Shown here in pieces: positions 1 to 11,059 of a stretch of DNA of 64,000 nucleotides; positions within the stretch are counted from its first letter, which is position 1; the number at the start of each line of letters is the position of its first letter. The notes under the pieces are model-generated. The model searched no databases. It saw only the letters and a program-made list of their open reading frames with translations, and had not been told where the DNA came from. Source of the DNA: Aselliscus stoliczkanus (taxonomy: Eukaryota > Chordata > Mammalia > Chiroptera > Hipposideridae); the NCBI GenBank assembly GCA_033961575.1, contig CM066734.1, positions 84,032,501-84,096,500 on the forward strand, read 5' to 3'. A program made the position numbers and the translations under genes.

Positions 1-84
1 GCTTATGCATAAAAGTGATTTATTCATTGTTTATCTACTCTGTTCATATTTCGGTTAAGAACTCATTCCTGTTCCTTTTCACCA

Positions 85-165
85 TTATATGCTCTTAGGC
101 ACTATTCCTTACTTAGGGCAGTGTCTGACACATAGTAAGCATTAAAAGATTTGTTCATTGAACAC
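85..165 (+). repeat. L2/MIR-type 3' end fragment
   Basis: The stretch reads like the conserved 3' end shared by old mammalian LINE2 and MIR copies: a 'cagtgtctgacacatagtaagcatt' type of string followed by an A/T-rich end resembling 'ttgttgaatgaa'. It is short and diverged, as expected for such ancient elements. It has no coding capacity. Confidence 0.5.
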
Positions 166-809
166 ATTTGGCATATAATGTAATAATAATTGATTAATTT
201 CTGTGATTTAAAAATAAGGAAACCAAAATATTACTCCAAACTGTTGCCATATATACTAAAATTAAAACTTAGTGTTAATGAAGAAAATTCTGACATTTAC
301 TTGAAAATGTCTGATAAAAATTCCACTAACAAAGGAAACTTTCGTTTTGTATTAATTCTGAAAATTGACCTATTCTTACCAGTTTGGGATTTCTGTAATG
401 AAAATCTACATAAGGTCATCATGTTATGAATTTATCTTAAACAAATGGAAGAAGAGCATCTTAATGTGAGGCAGAATATCACCATTTTATGAAATTTGCC
501 ACAAATCTTTACTATACATTATGTTTTTATACTTTCTTATTTGCATATTTTAAAAGATATTTCAAAAAATGGCCTCTGTTGGGCATTTTCTGTGTGTTTT
601 ATAGTAGAACTTGTTGTTTATTATGGAAAAATGTTAATATTAACCTCTACTATTTGAGGGGAATGTTGACTTAACAGAGGTATTTTCTTGATGACTTACC
701 TGGCGTGGCATTCCATTGTGATTCCATTTATTACTATTAAAATTACACATTACTATCAGAAAGTTTTTTACTGTATTCTGCTCAAAAGGGGACAAAAAAA
801 TCTCTAAAA
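166..809. other. No recognised feature
   Basis: AT-rich sequence. The open frames here (79 and 61 codons on the plus strand) have no recognisable domain, no Kozak context worth noting, and are of a length expected by chance in AT-rich DNA. Confidence 0.5.
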
Positions 810-1293
810 AGACTTTAATTTTGGGCCGGCCTAGTGGTGCATTGATTAAGAGCTGGTTTTGGGATGCCAGCAGCCCTGGTTCAGATCCCACATACGAGGG
901 CCAGTGACACTGCCCTCTCTACAGCTAACAACAGCTCCACCTGGAGCTGGGCTGTGCGAGCCCCGGGACAGTGTAGGCTGCAGCCCCTGCTGCAATGGGT
1001 TGCCATAGGCTACAGTGAGTGGCCAGCAGCCAGCGTGAGCGGCTGGCAGCCAGCATGAGCTACCAATAGCCGCAGTGAGCGACATCCAGAGGCCAGCGAC
1101 CGATCTGCCTCATCCGGGAAGAGCGCAATGACGATACCAACATGGGCCAGTGAAGCAACATCCTCCGCAGCTAGACTGAGGAGCAAAAGGACAGCAACTT
1201 GTCTGTTCCCCTTCCCTGATTCCCCAACGATGTTCCCCTCCCCCAATTCCCCAATAAAAATCTTAAAAAAAAAAAAAGAGACTTTAATTTTGG
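810..1293 (+). mobile_element. Full-length tRNA-derived SINE (Rhin-like) with target-site duplications
   Basis: A SINE of about 455 bp lies between two perfect 15-bp direct repeats (AGACTTTAATTTTGG at 810-824 and 1279-1293). The head at 824-900 is tRNA-like. It has an A-box-like string near 834-852 and a B box GGTTCAGATCC near 879, the signals RNA polymerase III uses in SINEs. The middle (about 1015-1105) holds tandem GCCAGC/GTGAGC-rich variants. The tail carries two CCCCAATTCCCCAATAAA-like blocks and ends in AAAATCTT plus a pure A run, so it is oriented plus. Perfect duplications suggest a comparatively recent insertion. Short frames inside it on both strands are not genes. Confidence 0.9.
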
Positions 1294-1425
1294 CATTTTC
1301 ACTTCCTTTAAGACGCTTCGCCGAAAATACTGTTTTTTTTCTAATGAAGCCTTGTTTGTTTCTATTATGGAGAAGAGAATGTCAAGGTGTTACCTAATGA
1401 AAGCCTTCAGGAGTAAATACGAATT
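1294..1425. other. Flanking sequence without recognised feature
   Basis: Short AT-rich spacer between the SINE and the MITE that follows. Nothing recognised. Confidence 0.4.
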
Positions 1426-1581
1426 CAGTAATACCTTGGTTTGGAAGCATAATTTGTTCCAGAAACAAACTACTCGTATTGCAAGACATCGCTCGTTTAC
1501 CAAGTTAAAATGTATTAGAAATGTTTGCTCATCTTGCAGAACACTTGCAAACCAAGTTACTCGCAATCCAAGATTTTACTG
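1426..1581. mobile_element. Tigger/pogo-type MITE (156 bp)
   Basis: The element begins CAGTAATACCTTGGTTTG and its right end, read on the other strand, begins CAGTAAAATCTTGGATTG, so the termini are imperfect inverted repeats starting CAGTA, as in pogo/Tigger transposons. A TA follows the right end at 1582-1583. The left flank is TT rather than TA, which I read as a mutated duplication. The interior is partly self-complementary and has no transposase frame, so this is a non-autonomous copy. Confidence 0.65.
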
Positions 1582-1583
1582 TA

Positions 1584-2693
1584 TAAGGAAAAAAACTGTG
1601 TTCGACCTTATCTGAAGAAAGATGGAGAAGATAAGGAGTTTAAATTATGGAATGAAAGAATAAGTATTAGCTTTAAAGTAGTGAAAGTTTTTTTGTGATA
1701 TTTTTGTTTGCCATGGGTGCCTTCATTTCACTTTTAAAGCTATGAATCCACTACCTAAAGAGATTTATACATCAGTATATACAAAATTCTTCATGACATT
1801 TCAGAGTCCATGAACATGCTGAAACTCTTCTATGAATTCTATGTTAAAAACACTTTCTCTAAAGAACAATTTTTCAACAATAAAGATTGTTTAATACTTA
1901 ACTGAGTTGTTTTTTATAAAGATTTGTTCAAATGGAAAGTATGGTCTTGGCTGTTGTACTCCTGAGCTGAAGTAATATCTGTTTATTAAAATATTGAGCT
2001 ACTAAAGCCACTTTCTACTCTGTGAACCCTTGAAAGATAAGTTTCCTGCAAAATGTGTGTACATTCATGTTATAAATAGTGAAACTAAGGGAAGTATCTG
2101 CTCTGTTTGAAACAGTACGTGCCATAATAGGACATGCATCATGATTTGGGGAGGAAAGTCAATTTACAGTGTTGACTATATAGGATTGGATGGAAAATTA
2201 AATTTAGTTTCATTAATCATAGGAGTCAATGCACTTAAATGTTCTAAGTATTATCTTCTAATACCATAAATAAAAGTGGGATGAGTTGTTGTTTTCTGTA
2301 AAATAATAAATCAAGAACACAAAAATGACTGGGGATATTTATTGCTATTTTTGTCCCAAACATCTCAGCAAGATATGGATATGGCCAGAAGGCTTCTGCT
2401 GGTGATAATGAGTTTGTACATAGTTTACCAGAGCATTTCATCCTCAGGGACAGCTCAACCCCTCTAACAATATATATTTTTTAAGAATATGAATGAACAT
2501 CATGGTAGATAAAGGATATTTGATGCTTCCCTTCACTAGTGTATGCTTAGAACAAAAGCACATGAAATACATATTATATATGATTATATGTAATATATAT
2601 AATACATGAAACTGTAAATACATGCAACTGTTGCTTTTAATTCTCAGACCAGAGAAGGCTGATATTTTCAGAGAATTTTTGAGGAATCTAAAG
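1584..2693. other. No recognised feature
   Basis: AT-rich unique-looking sequence. A 65-codon minus-strand frame around 2244-2441 has no recognisable motif. No CpG-rich segment and no assignable repeat. Confidence 0.45.
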
Positions 2694-3990
2694 TCAAGTG
2701 TACTTTTTTTTTGAGATTTAAAAAAAATTAGTTTCAGATATACAAAGCAACATAATGATTAGACATTTACGCCATCACAAAGTGATAACCCCCTCCCAGC
2801 CTACTACTCCTTTGATATCATATATAGCTATTACTATACCATTGACTATGTTCCCATGATATACTTTACATCCCATGATCATACATATATTTAATTGTAG
2901 TTGACATTCAATATTATTCTACATCAGCTTCAGTTGTACAGTGCAGTGACCAGGCATATACACAATCTATAAAGTGATCACTCTGATAAAACCAGTACTC
3001 ATCTGGCACCCTACAAAATCTACACATTATTATTTCCCATGCTGTGTTTCACACCCTCATGACTATTTTGTGACTACCAATTTATACTTTCTAATCCCTT
3101 CACCTTCTCCCCATCCCCCAACAGCCCTCCCTTCTAGTAACCATCAGTTTTTTCTGTATCTCTGAGTCTATTTCTGTATTGTTTGTTCATTTAGTCGTGT
3201 TCTTTAGATTCCACATATATGTGAGACCATTTGTCTAAGTCTGACTTACATCACTTAGCATAATATTTTCTAGGTCAATCCATGTTGCCATTGTCACAAA
3301 TGGCAAGATTTTATTCTTTTTTTAAATGGTAGAGCAATGCTCCATTGTATAAATGTACCACAGTTTCTTTATCCAACCATCTATTGAGAGGCATTTCAGT
3401 TGTTTCCATACATCAAACTAAAAAGTTTTTCACAGCAAAGGAAACCATCAATAAAACAAAAAGATGTCCTATTGAATGGGAGAATATATTTGTCAACGAT
3501 ATATCAGATAAGGGGTTAATATCCAAAATTTACTTAAATACTCATACAACTCAACACCAAGAAAACAAACAACCCAACTAAAAAATGGGCAGAAGGACAT
3601 GAAGAGACAGTTTTCTAAAGAGGACAGACAGATGGCCAATAGACATATGAAAAGATGCTCAACACTAATCACTAGAGAAATGCAAATAAAAACCACAATG
3701 AGATATGACCTCACACCTGTTAGTATGGCTATCATCAATAAATCAACAAACAAGCGTTGGTGAGAATGTGGAGAAAAGGAAACCCTTGTGTACTGTTGGT
3801 GGGATTACAAATTGGTGCAGCCACTGTAGAAAACAATATAGAGGTTCCTCAAAAAATTAAAATAGGACTACCTTATGACCCAGCAATTCCACTCCTGGGT
3901 AGTTATCTGAAGAAATCCAAAACACTAATTCAAAAAAATGTATGCACTCCTGTTTATTGTAATGCTATTCACAATAGTCAATGTATACTT
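2694..3990 (-). mobile_element. L1 retrotransposon 3' end with inverted 5' segment (twin priming)
   Basis: The part at about 2705-3417 is an L1 3' UTR and extreme ORF2 3' end on the minus strand, starting from a T run (the poly(A) tail read backwards). The part at about 3418-3982 is the preceding stretch of ORF2, but on the plus strand. The plus-strand part stops at 'cacaatagtcaa' and the minus-strand part begins 'tatggaaacaactgaaatg'. These two strings are adjacent in an ordinary L1, so the two halves are contiguous pieces of one element with the 5' piece flipped. Imperfect direct repeats TCAAGTGTACTT (2694-2705) and TCAATGTATACTT (3978-3990) are candidate target-site duplications. No intact reading frame remains. 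Confidence 0.8.
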
Positions 3991-4105
3991 CTCAATCACT
4001 GCTTTCAGGGTTTTTTGACTGAAGCACAGAATAAGATATACATATGACCTATTACACTGTACATGTACATCAAAACAAAAAATTTACAAAAATATGCTTA
4101 CTATC

Positions 4106-4109
<4 letters not shown>

Positions 4110-4153
<44 letters not shown>
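4110..4153. repeat. (TA)n microsatellite
   Basis: About 22 uninterrupted TA units that grade into TATGTATGTA. It sits directly against the tail end of the head-only SINE that follows, so it may have grown from that tail or been the insertion target. Confidence 0.95.
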
Positions 4154-4159
<6 letters not shown>

Positions 4160-4161
<2 letters not shown>

Positions 4162-4257
4162 TTTCTGGGCAGTGTTACTGGCCCTCATATGTGGGACCGA
4201 ACCGGGGCCGCTGGTTTCCCAAGCCAGCGCTTAACCTCCGCGCCACTCGGCCGGGCC
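4160..4257 (-). mobile_element. SINE head-only copy (tRNA-like part)
   Basis: On the minus strand this is the tRNA-like head of the same SINE family as the copy near 0.8 kb. It starts GGCCCGGCCGAGTGGCGCGG and has a B-box region near 4195-4205, but stops after 'gggccagtaacactgccc' without the middle and tail domains. The cut-off point is the same as in the copy near 10.1 kb, which points to a recurring short form. Confidence 0.75.
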
Positions 4258-4439
4258 TAAATAAATATTTTAAAAAGTGTGATACACTTGACTATTTACT
4301 ATTTCATTATTTCCATTTTATTTTAATCTACTTTATTAAAAATAATGCCGTTTTCTTAAGTTGATTTCACAATCCCTGAAGAATGAAAACAGTTTGAAAA
4401 AATCCAGCTCAAAGTTAAAAATTTTTAAAATTTGGTGTA
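4258..4439. other. No recognised feature
   Basis: AT-rich spacer. Confidence 0.4.
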
Positions 4440-4595
4440 TAAAAGAAAATCCCAAGGAACTCTTTCAAAATGCAGATTACCACGCCCACCTTCAGAGATT
4501 CTGATTCATTAAGATTGTGTGCAGTTCAGGAATCTACAATATTTAGAAGCTTCCAAGATTATTCTGATACAGATTGTTTAAAATAGGTTCTATCT
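4440..4595 (+). mobile_element. MER5A-like hAT non-autonomous fragment
   Basis: The string pattern 'aaatgcagatta...cccaccttcagagattctgattcatt...' followed by 'ttccaagattattctgat' resembles the MER5A family of hAT-Charlie MITEs. It is diverged and lacks clear terminal repeats, so the edges are approximate. Confidence 0.5.
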
Positions 4596-4912
4596 AGTAA
4601 TCTATGTTTTGTCTTTGAATTCAATTAGATCAGCCAAAAATTGTACATTTACACTAGGCTGTGTTGGCTTCCCACAAGTTTGCTTTTATAGGCACAAGCT
4701 TTGGTAGCTTCTCCTCAGGTTTCATTGAAGGATGCAAGAAGTTTAATATTGTACTTTCATAGGTATGTCATTTTGACAAGGGTCTTCATAAAATAGAAGT
4801 GTTGCATACATGAAGCTTCAAATGAAACTATTTTCTATACACCAGGGAAAGCTTCACTTCCCCTAAAGAATTGCTATTTTTTCTTATTATCAAAAAGAAT
4901 CATGTAAGTAAT
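4596..4912. other. No recognised feature
   Basis: AT-rich sequence with no assignable repeat and no meaningful open frame. Confidence 0.4.
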
Positions 4913-4914
4913 TA

Positions 4915-5267
4915 CAGTTGACCCTTTGAACAATGCAGATGGTGAGGGGCAGTTACACCCCATACAGTAAAAAAAAAATCTGTGTATAATTTTTGACTCC
5001 CCCAAAACTTAACTACTAATAGCCTACTGTTGACCAGAAGCTTACTGATAACAGAAACAGTTGATTAACACATATTTCATATGTTATATGCATTATATGC
5101 TGTATTCTTACAATAAAGTAAGCTAGAGAAAAGAAAATGTTATTAAGAAAATCATAAGAGAAAATAAATATACAGTACTGTACATATTTACTGAAAATAA
5201 AACAAAAACAAAACCATATGTAAGTCAACCCATGCAGTTCAAACCTGTGATGTTCAAGGGTCAACTG
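4915..5267. mobile_element. MER2-like Tigger-family DNA transposon, both ends present
   Basis: The left end reads CAGTTGACCCTTTGAACAAT and the right end, on the other strand, CAGTTGACCCTTGAACATCA. These are long terminal inverted repeats. TA dinucleotides at 4913-4914 and 5268-5269 are the expected target duplication. The length (353 bp) fits a non-autonomous MER2-type element. The 90-codon minus-strand frame across it is non-coding transposon sequence. Confidence 0.85.
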
Positions 5268-5589
5268 TATTTGGTGCCATGACAGCAAAGACTTTTTTCT
5301 GTTTCAACTGTTGCATTCCTAGCACCTAGAACAATGGTTGTCTCATAGCATTAATATATAGACAAAGTGAGTATTTGTTGAATTGAATCGAATTGAACAA
5401 TATTGGAGGCAATTTTATACCTCACCTTTCACATTATGTAGCTCTTATGGCCTATGTGTGTGTACATTGATTACCTTTGTGATTTTTGACATTCTCTGCT
5501 GATTTGTGTGCTTCTGGGTTTTTATTTAGTAAGCCTATATATGTGGCAAGGGCTGCTTAAGTAAATATCACAAACAACTACTATGCATA

Positions 5590-5700
5590 ATAGTATGGAA
5601 TTATTTTCATACGTATAACTTTATTTTCTCCTCACAAGAGGCTAATTTAAAAACTAAAACTTAGAGAGATTTAATGATTTACCCACCTCAGACCCATATA
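5590..5700 (-). repeat. MIR fragment
   Basis: The pattern 'tttctcctcacaagaggctaa...aaactaaaacttagagagatttaatgatttaccca' matches the reverse strand of the MIR core. It is diverged and has no coding content. Confidence 0.5.
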
Positions 5701-5727
5701 TTCTGCCTATGTGACTTCTATTCTTTG

Positions 5728-6083
5728 CATTATATCAGGGGTTGGCAAATACAAATCATGGGCCATATCTTCTCTGTTCCCCATTTTGTGCGACCCATGC
5801 ACCATACAAAACATTTTTTAATGACAGAAAAAAAATCCAAAGAAAAACAATATTTTGCGTCATGTGAAAGTTACATGAAATTTACATTTCAGTGTCCATA
5901 TGTGGAGTTTTACTGGCGCTCAACCACACCCATTTTTTTTAGTGTCTATGGCTGCTTTCAAGCTCCAGTAGCAGAGGTGGGTAGTTGCTACTGAGACCAG
6001 AAACCATACATATGGACCATAAAATCTAAAATATTTATTATCTGGCCATTTACAGAAAATCTTTACTGACTCCTGCATTTTAC
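5728..6083. mobile_element. MER1-like hAT-Charlie non-autonomous element
   Basis: The body (5736-6075) starts CAGGGGTTGGCAAATACAAA and ends ...TTTACTGACTCCTG. The ends are inverted versions of one another (CAGGGGT/CAGGAGT). The middle carries the typical 'tatttcagtgtccatatgtggagtttta' and 'tctatggctgctttc' strings. Flanking 8-mers CATTATAT (5728-5735) and CATTTTAC (6076-6083) agree at 6 of 8 bases, consistent with an aged 8-bp hAT target duplication. The 106-codon frame overlapping it is not a gene. Confidence 0.8.
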
Positions 6084-7680
6084 ATCCTGCTCCAAGTAAC
6101 CTAGTTTCTTTTGGAAAAATGTTGACTTGCAAGAGAGGAACAATAAATATGGTGGCTGTCCATGAATCATTAATGGAATATTCACCCTGATTTTAGATAA
6201 GCTGCATAAATAAATCTCTGCTCAAGTACAAACTACTGTATAATTTTACTGCTTTTTGATAAACTTCAAAGTTCTCTGATATTTCTGTTCAATGTATTGT
6301 GCTGGCCAAAATATAGGTAATTTTACATCTCTATAATTAATAGCCATCTTTCAAATGAGCAGACATTTCTTTTCATCTTTGTGGATCTATGCTTTAGTAT
6401 TTTCTCTAGGGATGGTCTAGTTTTCATACCTTAACCTAATGTGTAAATATAATGTTATGTTTTAAGCTAGAATTGTCAACCCTTCACAGCCTGACTGTGG
6501 AGAGTAAAGAGTTTGGGGGAGTCTGAATAGGGTCATTGATCTTGAAACATAGGGTTTCAGTTTCTTGGCACTAGCAGGGTAGTTTCAGCCTCATCATAAG
6601 ATGGAAAGAAAGAGAATGAATGGAGAAATGGATGCAAAGGAGCAAGACTAAAAGGCTAATAGCTGGGGATGATTGAGAAGGTTTGAATAAATGGTACACA
6701 ACTCATCTTCATAAAACCCTATAAAAGTTTGGAGCTCTGGCTTTTACATGTGGAAACAAGCGATGTAAATTCATAATTCTCTCAAGTCTACAGGAGAGTC
6801 TTGAGGATTCTGACAAAATCATTATGAGCATAGTAGAAGCCTGTGGTTACAGAGTATTTGTTTCGCTACAAATATTGTGGAAACTTGGATGCCCAAGTTT
6901 GCTGCTAAGATGCAGCTGGAGACTGCCAGCATGTGTTCAATTAAGCTGCAAACCTGTCATTCCCTCTCCCTGCTCTCCAATTCATGTTGAAACACATAAC
7001 GAGAATGACTTGTTATGCAATAATCTTGAATATTCTCAAGAAAAATCACTGAATGATCAGGGAAGATTTGTTATTGTACTGAACAGGATCATATACGAGT
7101 TTAAGTCACAACTAAAGGGTTACATCCAAGCAGGAAAGTTAGCACTTGTCCCTACGTTTTTCCGGTGTATTTTCCTGTGCTCTGCCATAAAGGTTCATCT
7201 TATTACTCTATTCTACAAAGAAAGAGGGAGGGCTGCAGCTTTTAATATGAGTTTGGTATAACTTTGCTTTGACAGAGTTTCCAGTTCTAACGTTATTTTG
7301 GGGTAGCCAGCCTAGGTACCATGGTCAGAGAGGAAAGCAAGATGGCAACTAGGCAGCTCCCTTGACTACCTTCTCACTCCAGTTTGGGAGTCTTGCTCTC
7401 ATACTTTACTCTCCTAGTTTTTCAAAATTGTTGGAAATGTGCCTCTTGTAAAGAATGTACTCAGGGAGAGAAATAGTTCTTCCAGCTCCTCTCCTATGGG
7501 GCTTCTGCTCAACACAGAGTTGAAACATCCAGCTGTTTGACCATGCTTGCATAAGTGGTTTTTGATTAATTCATCTCCTTTGTTCGTTATGCCCTGGATG
7601 ACTATGAGCAGGGAAATGAGTATGAAGGGAGAAAAAAGAAAAAGTGGAAATTAGCATTTATCAAGTATCTCTTAAGTTAT
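6084..7680. other. No recognised feature; one unexplained 145-codon frame
   Basis: The only notable item is a plus-strand frame at 6824-7261 (145 codons). Its translation has no recognisable domain, no low-complexity bias and no signal peptide that I would trust. Several Cys and Leu residues in its first third give a mildly hydrophobic start. With no upstream promoter-like or splice context that I can defend, I treat it as chance. It could also be a decayed retrocopy, which a protein search would settle. Confidence 0.35.
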
Positions 7681-7684
7681 GTGC

Positions 7685-7880
7685 ATTTTTTACTTTTTAT
7701 TTTGAAACAAGTTACAAATGTAACTAGCCCCTTGGAAATAGCCCTATTGGATATTATCATTATCCACTTTATAGATGAAAAAAACTACTTTACAGAGAGG
7801 TTAAGCAACTTGCCCAAATCACATGTTAGTCAGTGGCCATCATGTTTGTCTAAATTCAATGTCTGTTTCCACCAGACCAC
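7685..7880 (-). repeat. MIR
   Basis: On the plus strand the MIR core reads in reverse: 'ccactttatagatgaaaaaaact...cagagaggttaagcaacttgcccaaatcaca'. This is a good MIR match. The 98-codon frame crossing it is incidental. Confidence 0.75.
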
Positions 7881-8424
7881 ATGCACTCACAAATACATGA
7901 GCAGGCATGGAAAAGTACTGCCACTTTCTCTGAGAGCTGTGATAATAATTATATTACTGGATTGCTCTCATATATAAAAGAATATTATCCAAAATTGATG
8001 TATTTGATCCTTTGTAGAGAAATTGTATTAGTGTTTCTTTTACTTGTTCTGTGCTGGTTCAGGGAGAGTCCAAATGTTGTTTTAGTAATAATAAAGTATT
8101 GCCTGTTAAAGCCCTCCTTGTACATTACATTGCCTGTTTATTAGTATACATCAACTATTCCAGAACTTTCAACTGTATCCAGACCCTGGTCCCTTTTCAG
8201 TTGAGATATGTATCTAAATTTTAAGATAGATTTTTCTTACTTCCCAGATCATTGGGTCAGTACATCTGTCCATTGCTTTCCATTCAGGCCTCGAAATTTC
8301 CTCTCCAGTTCCATCTACTCCAACCTCTTGACAGACTGTCAACAACTTAAAGTAGGGCTCAGGACTATACTTCAGAAGGTAAGGAAAAAGGCATGAAAGT
8401 AACAAAAGATAAAGGAAAGTGTCA
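7881..8424. other. No recognised feature
   Basis: AT-rich sequence with short chance frames on both strands (8208-8405). No repeat assigned. Confidence 0.4.
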
Positions 8425-8429
8425 ATGTA

Positions 8430-8885
8430 AGAAATGTCCAGTCCTGTAGAGAATTTTTATAACAGTTTATTTGAGCCAAACTGACTACATATACCAAGGA
8501 GCAAGATCTCAAATGCTCCAGAGTACAACAGTTTTGCAACTTCTTTTATACATTTAAGATTAAGGAGGGAACATAAGGAAGATTACACAGAGATGGGAGA
8601 AAGGAAGGCAGGGATTGGATTACAGGCTAGTTAACAAGATTAAGTGCTCTCTTGAGGGTGGTAAAAGTTTATTTCAAAGGTGTGTTCACCTAGCTGCACA
8701 GAAACAATGGACAGGGCTTGCTTTTAAGGCAAAGATAAACCTTTTACTAAAGAAGTTCTATGCCTGGAGCATGACTACCCACCATGACTTGTCCAGTTAG
8801 GAATCTATGATCACATCACCCTGTGAGGTTACTTCATAGAACCCCTTTTTTTCATCTACAAAAAGAATGCTCTGCTCACTGACAG
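8430..8885 (-). mobile_element. Candidate solo LTR (ERVL/MaLR-like), unclassified
   Basis: The stretch 'tttatttgagccaaactgac...aaggagcaagatctcaaa...' through '...catcaccctgtgaggttacttcatagaacccc' is familiar as a dispersed mammalian LTR-type repeat in reverse orientation. I cannot name the family. No TG...CA ends or target duplication could be fixed, so the boundaries and the class are tentative. Confidence 0.4.
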
Positions 8886-10081
8886 AATTTAAAAAAAAAA
8901 CAAAACACAGATTGTGGTAAGGAACACATCTGTATTTCAGAGTAGTCTTTGAAGCTTAGACATGAAGGCTGGTTATTACTGAACCCAGCATGAGGTTACT
9001 TTTCTTCTGTTATCCTAGATAGGGATTTAGATAACCTCTAATAGCCACCTTTTTTTTTTTTAGGATCGTTTATTTCTTCTTTGTCTGTATAATATGCCAT
9101 TTGAATAACTCTCAGTGAGATTAACAATTGATGTCCAATGAAAATTATCCAGCACCTGAATCTCATTACAGCTCTGGAATAAATGATGTGATTATTTCAT
9201 ATTATACATGGGTCAAAACTATGGAGCTCAGAGAACTTTAAATTCTCTGATGCCCTTTAAAAAATGGCCCCAAATTCTCATAAACACACTAAACAAATTA
9301 AATAGTGGGATCTCAAAAGACCTTCCAGTCTTTTTTCTGGAACAGGTAAACAAATCAACCATCCCTTGGGAGAAGCAGAATGTCCTTTGTGACTGTCCAT
9401 TTTGGTATCACACATAGACAATGGGCTTGTATCCTTAGGGCATGCTTTCTGGATCAGTCTGCCTATTTAGACGAAGTCATACCATTCTGCTGAGGTCAAT
9501 TTTCTATCTCTTCCTATTAATACAGAATACCACAGTAGTATGTTTCTGTGGTAGACATTTTATTTGATTGAAGTGTTAGGCTATACACTCAAACTTACTG
9601 AATAGTTCCTTAGGAATTTTTTTCCCCTTTCTCTTAGAAAATATATATTGTAACTCTCACTTAAAGCTGGTGTTTTGTAAAATGTGACCAGTGATGGCTT
9701 TGTTGATGACAAGAAACAGTTACTTTGACGCTTCTATATATTCTATGTCTGTGTCCCAGCCTCCTAATAGTTTTAGATAAAATTTCTACATATATATTAA
9801 TGATGGCTCTTCAATATCTTCCAATGATCCCTCTATGCTGAAGTTTAACTGTGGACTATGGGAGAAATAATTAAAATAATTCTTCCCCTTAGAGACGCTC
9901 TTGCCTTTCATTAATTTTGGCTCAGCTCACAGCCCTCTCCGTATCCACCCCACCTGTATTCCCATATTTTCCAAGTCTCTCTTGTTTTAGATGGAATAAC
10001 AATGGCCCATCCATTTGCACAATTGGTTGGTAATAGATTAAAGGAAAAGTAAAGAGTAAAGGAGAGTCTTTAGAAGGGTGT
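8886..10081. other. No recognised feature
   Basis: AT-rich sequence with homopolymer tracts (an A run near 8891 and a T run near 9050-9061). The 69-codon frame at 9208-9417 has no recognisable motif. Confidence 0.4.
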
Positions 10082-10082
10082 T

Positions 10083-10232
10083 CTGGGAACTCTTTTTATT
10101 TTTTTTATTTTTTTTTATTTTTTTAGAGGACAGTGTCACTGGCCCTCAAATGTGGGATCCGAAACCAGGGCCGCTGGCTTCCCAGGCCAGCGCTTAATCA
10201 CTGCGCCACTCAGCCGGTCCTGGGAACTCTTT
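10083..10232 (-). mobile_element. SINE head-only copy with own A-tail and target-site duplication
   Basis: A 13-bp direct repeat CTGGGAACTCTTT at 10083-10095 and 10220-10232 brackets the insertion. Read on the minus strand, the body starts GACCGGCTGAGTGGCGCAGTG, has A- and B-box-like strings, and ends '...gggccagtgacactgtcctct' followed at once by an A-rich tail (the T-rich stretch 10096-10126). The middle and 3' tail domains of the long SINE are missing. Because the copy has its own tail and duplications it was inserted in this short form, not shortened afterwards. Confidence 0.85.
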
Positions 10233-10654
10233 ATGACCCAGAGAAGTAATAAGGCATTAAATCAATACAGAAAAGAACTGAATGTAATTCACCCTCACTC
10301 TTTATTCCACAATTTGAAATACTTTTCCACAATCTGTAAACATTTTCTGGGTTTTATCAAAGTTTAGTATTATGTTTCAGTCTCTATGGAAACATGAGAA
10401 AAACATGCTTCCTCCAAACTTGAAAGCTAGAAAAGTCTTCCAAAATAGAGATATTATTTATATAGCAATATATGGAAATGTTTTATTTCTAATGAACTGT
10501 AGTCTCACATAAGAGAAATTTACATCATTAAGCTCCAAAACCTTAGAAAATATATTGGTATCATATAGAGAGAATTCCAGAAATAGCTTTACATTTTGTT
10601 CATTACACAACACCATCATTATGAATATTAAATCTCTGTACCTTTCTAAAACAA
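10233..10654. other. No recognised feature
   Basis: AT-rich sequence with an 80-codon minus-strand frame (10458-10700) that runs into the L1 fragment and is not recognisable. Confidence 0.4.
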
Positions 10655-10975
10655 TTCTTTTTTTAAAATTAAAAACATTTTCAGTTACAGCGGCATACAA
10701 TATTATATTAATTTCAGGTGTACAACATAGTGATTATACATTTATATAACTTGTAAAGTGATTACCCCAATAAGTCTAGTACCCATTAGATACCATACAT
10801 AGTTATTAAAATATTACTGACTATATTCCTTATGCTGTACTTTACATCCCTGTGACTGTTTTTTTTTTGTAACTGGCAATTTATACTGCCTAATTTCTTC
10901 ACTTTTTTCACCTATCTCCCCAACCCCCCTCGCATCTGGCAACCATCAATTTATTCTTTGTATTTATGAGTTTGT
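10655..10975 (-). mobile_element. L1 3' UTR fragment
   Basis: The plus strand reads the bat-type L1 3' UTR in reverse: a T-rich start, 'aatttcaggtgtacaacatagtgatt', 'ttatgctgtactttacatccc' and a C-rich block near 10916-10930. The same strings recur in the L1 end near 60.1 kb. It is truncated before ORF2. Confidence 0.8.
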
Positions 10976-11059
10976 AAAACAATTCTGTCTTGATTGATTG
11001 GTCAGTAGGTCCTATACTAGCAAAAGGTAAAAATACTATTTTCTGATAACATACTAAAT

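Noticed and set aside
846..1246. Overlapping Ala/Cys-rich frames on both strands
   Set aside because: They lie wholly inside the SINE and come from its GC-rich tandem block.
6824..7261. 145-codon open frame on the plus strand
   Set aside because: No recognisable domain, homology or regulatory context. The length is possible by chance in a 64-kb AT-rich window.
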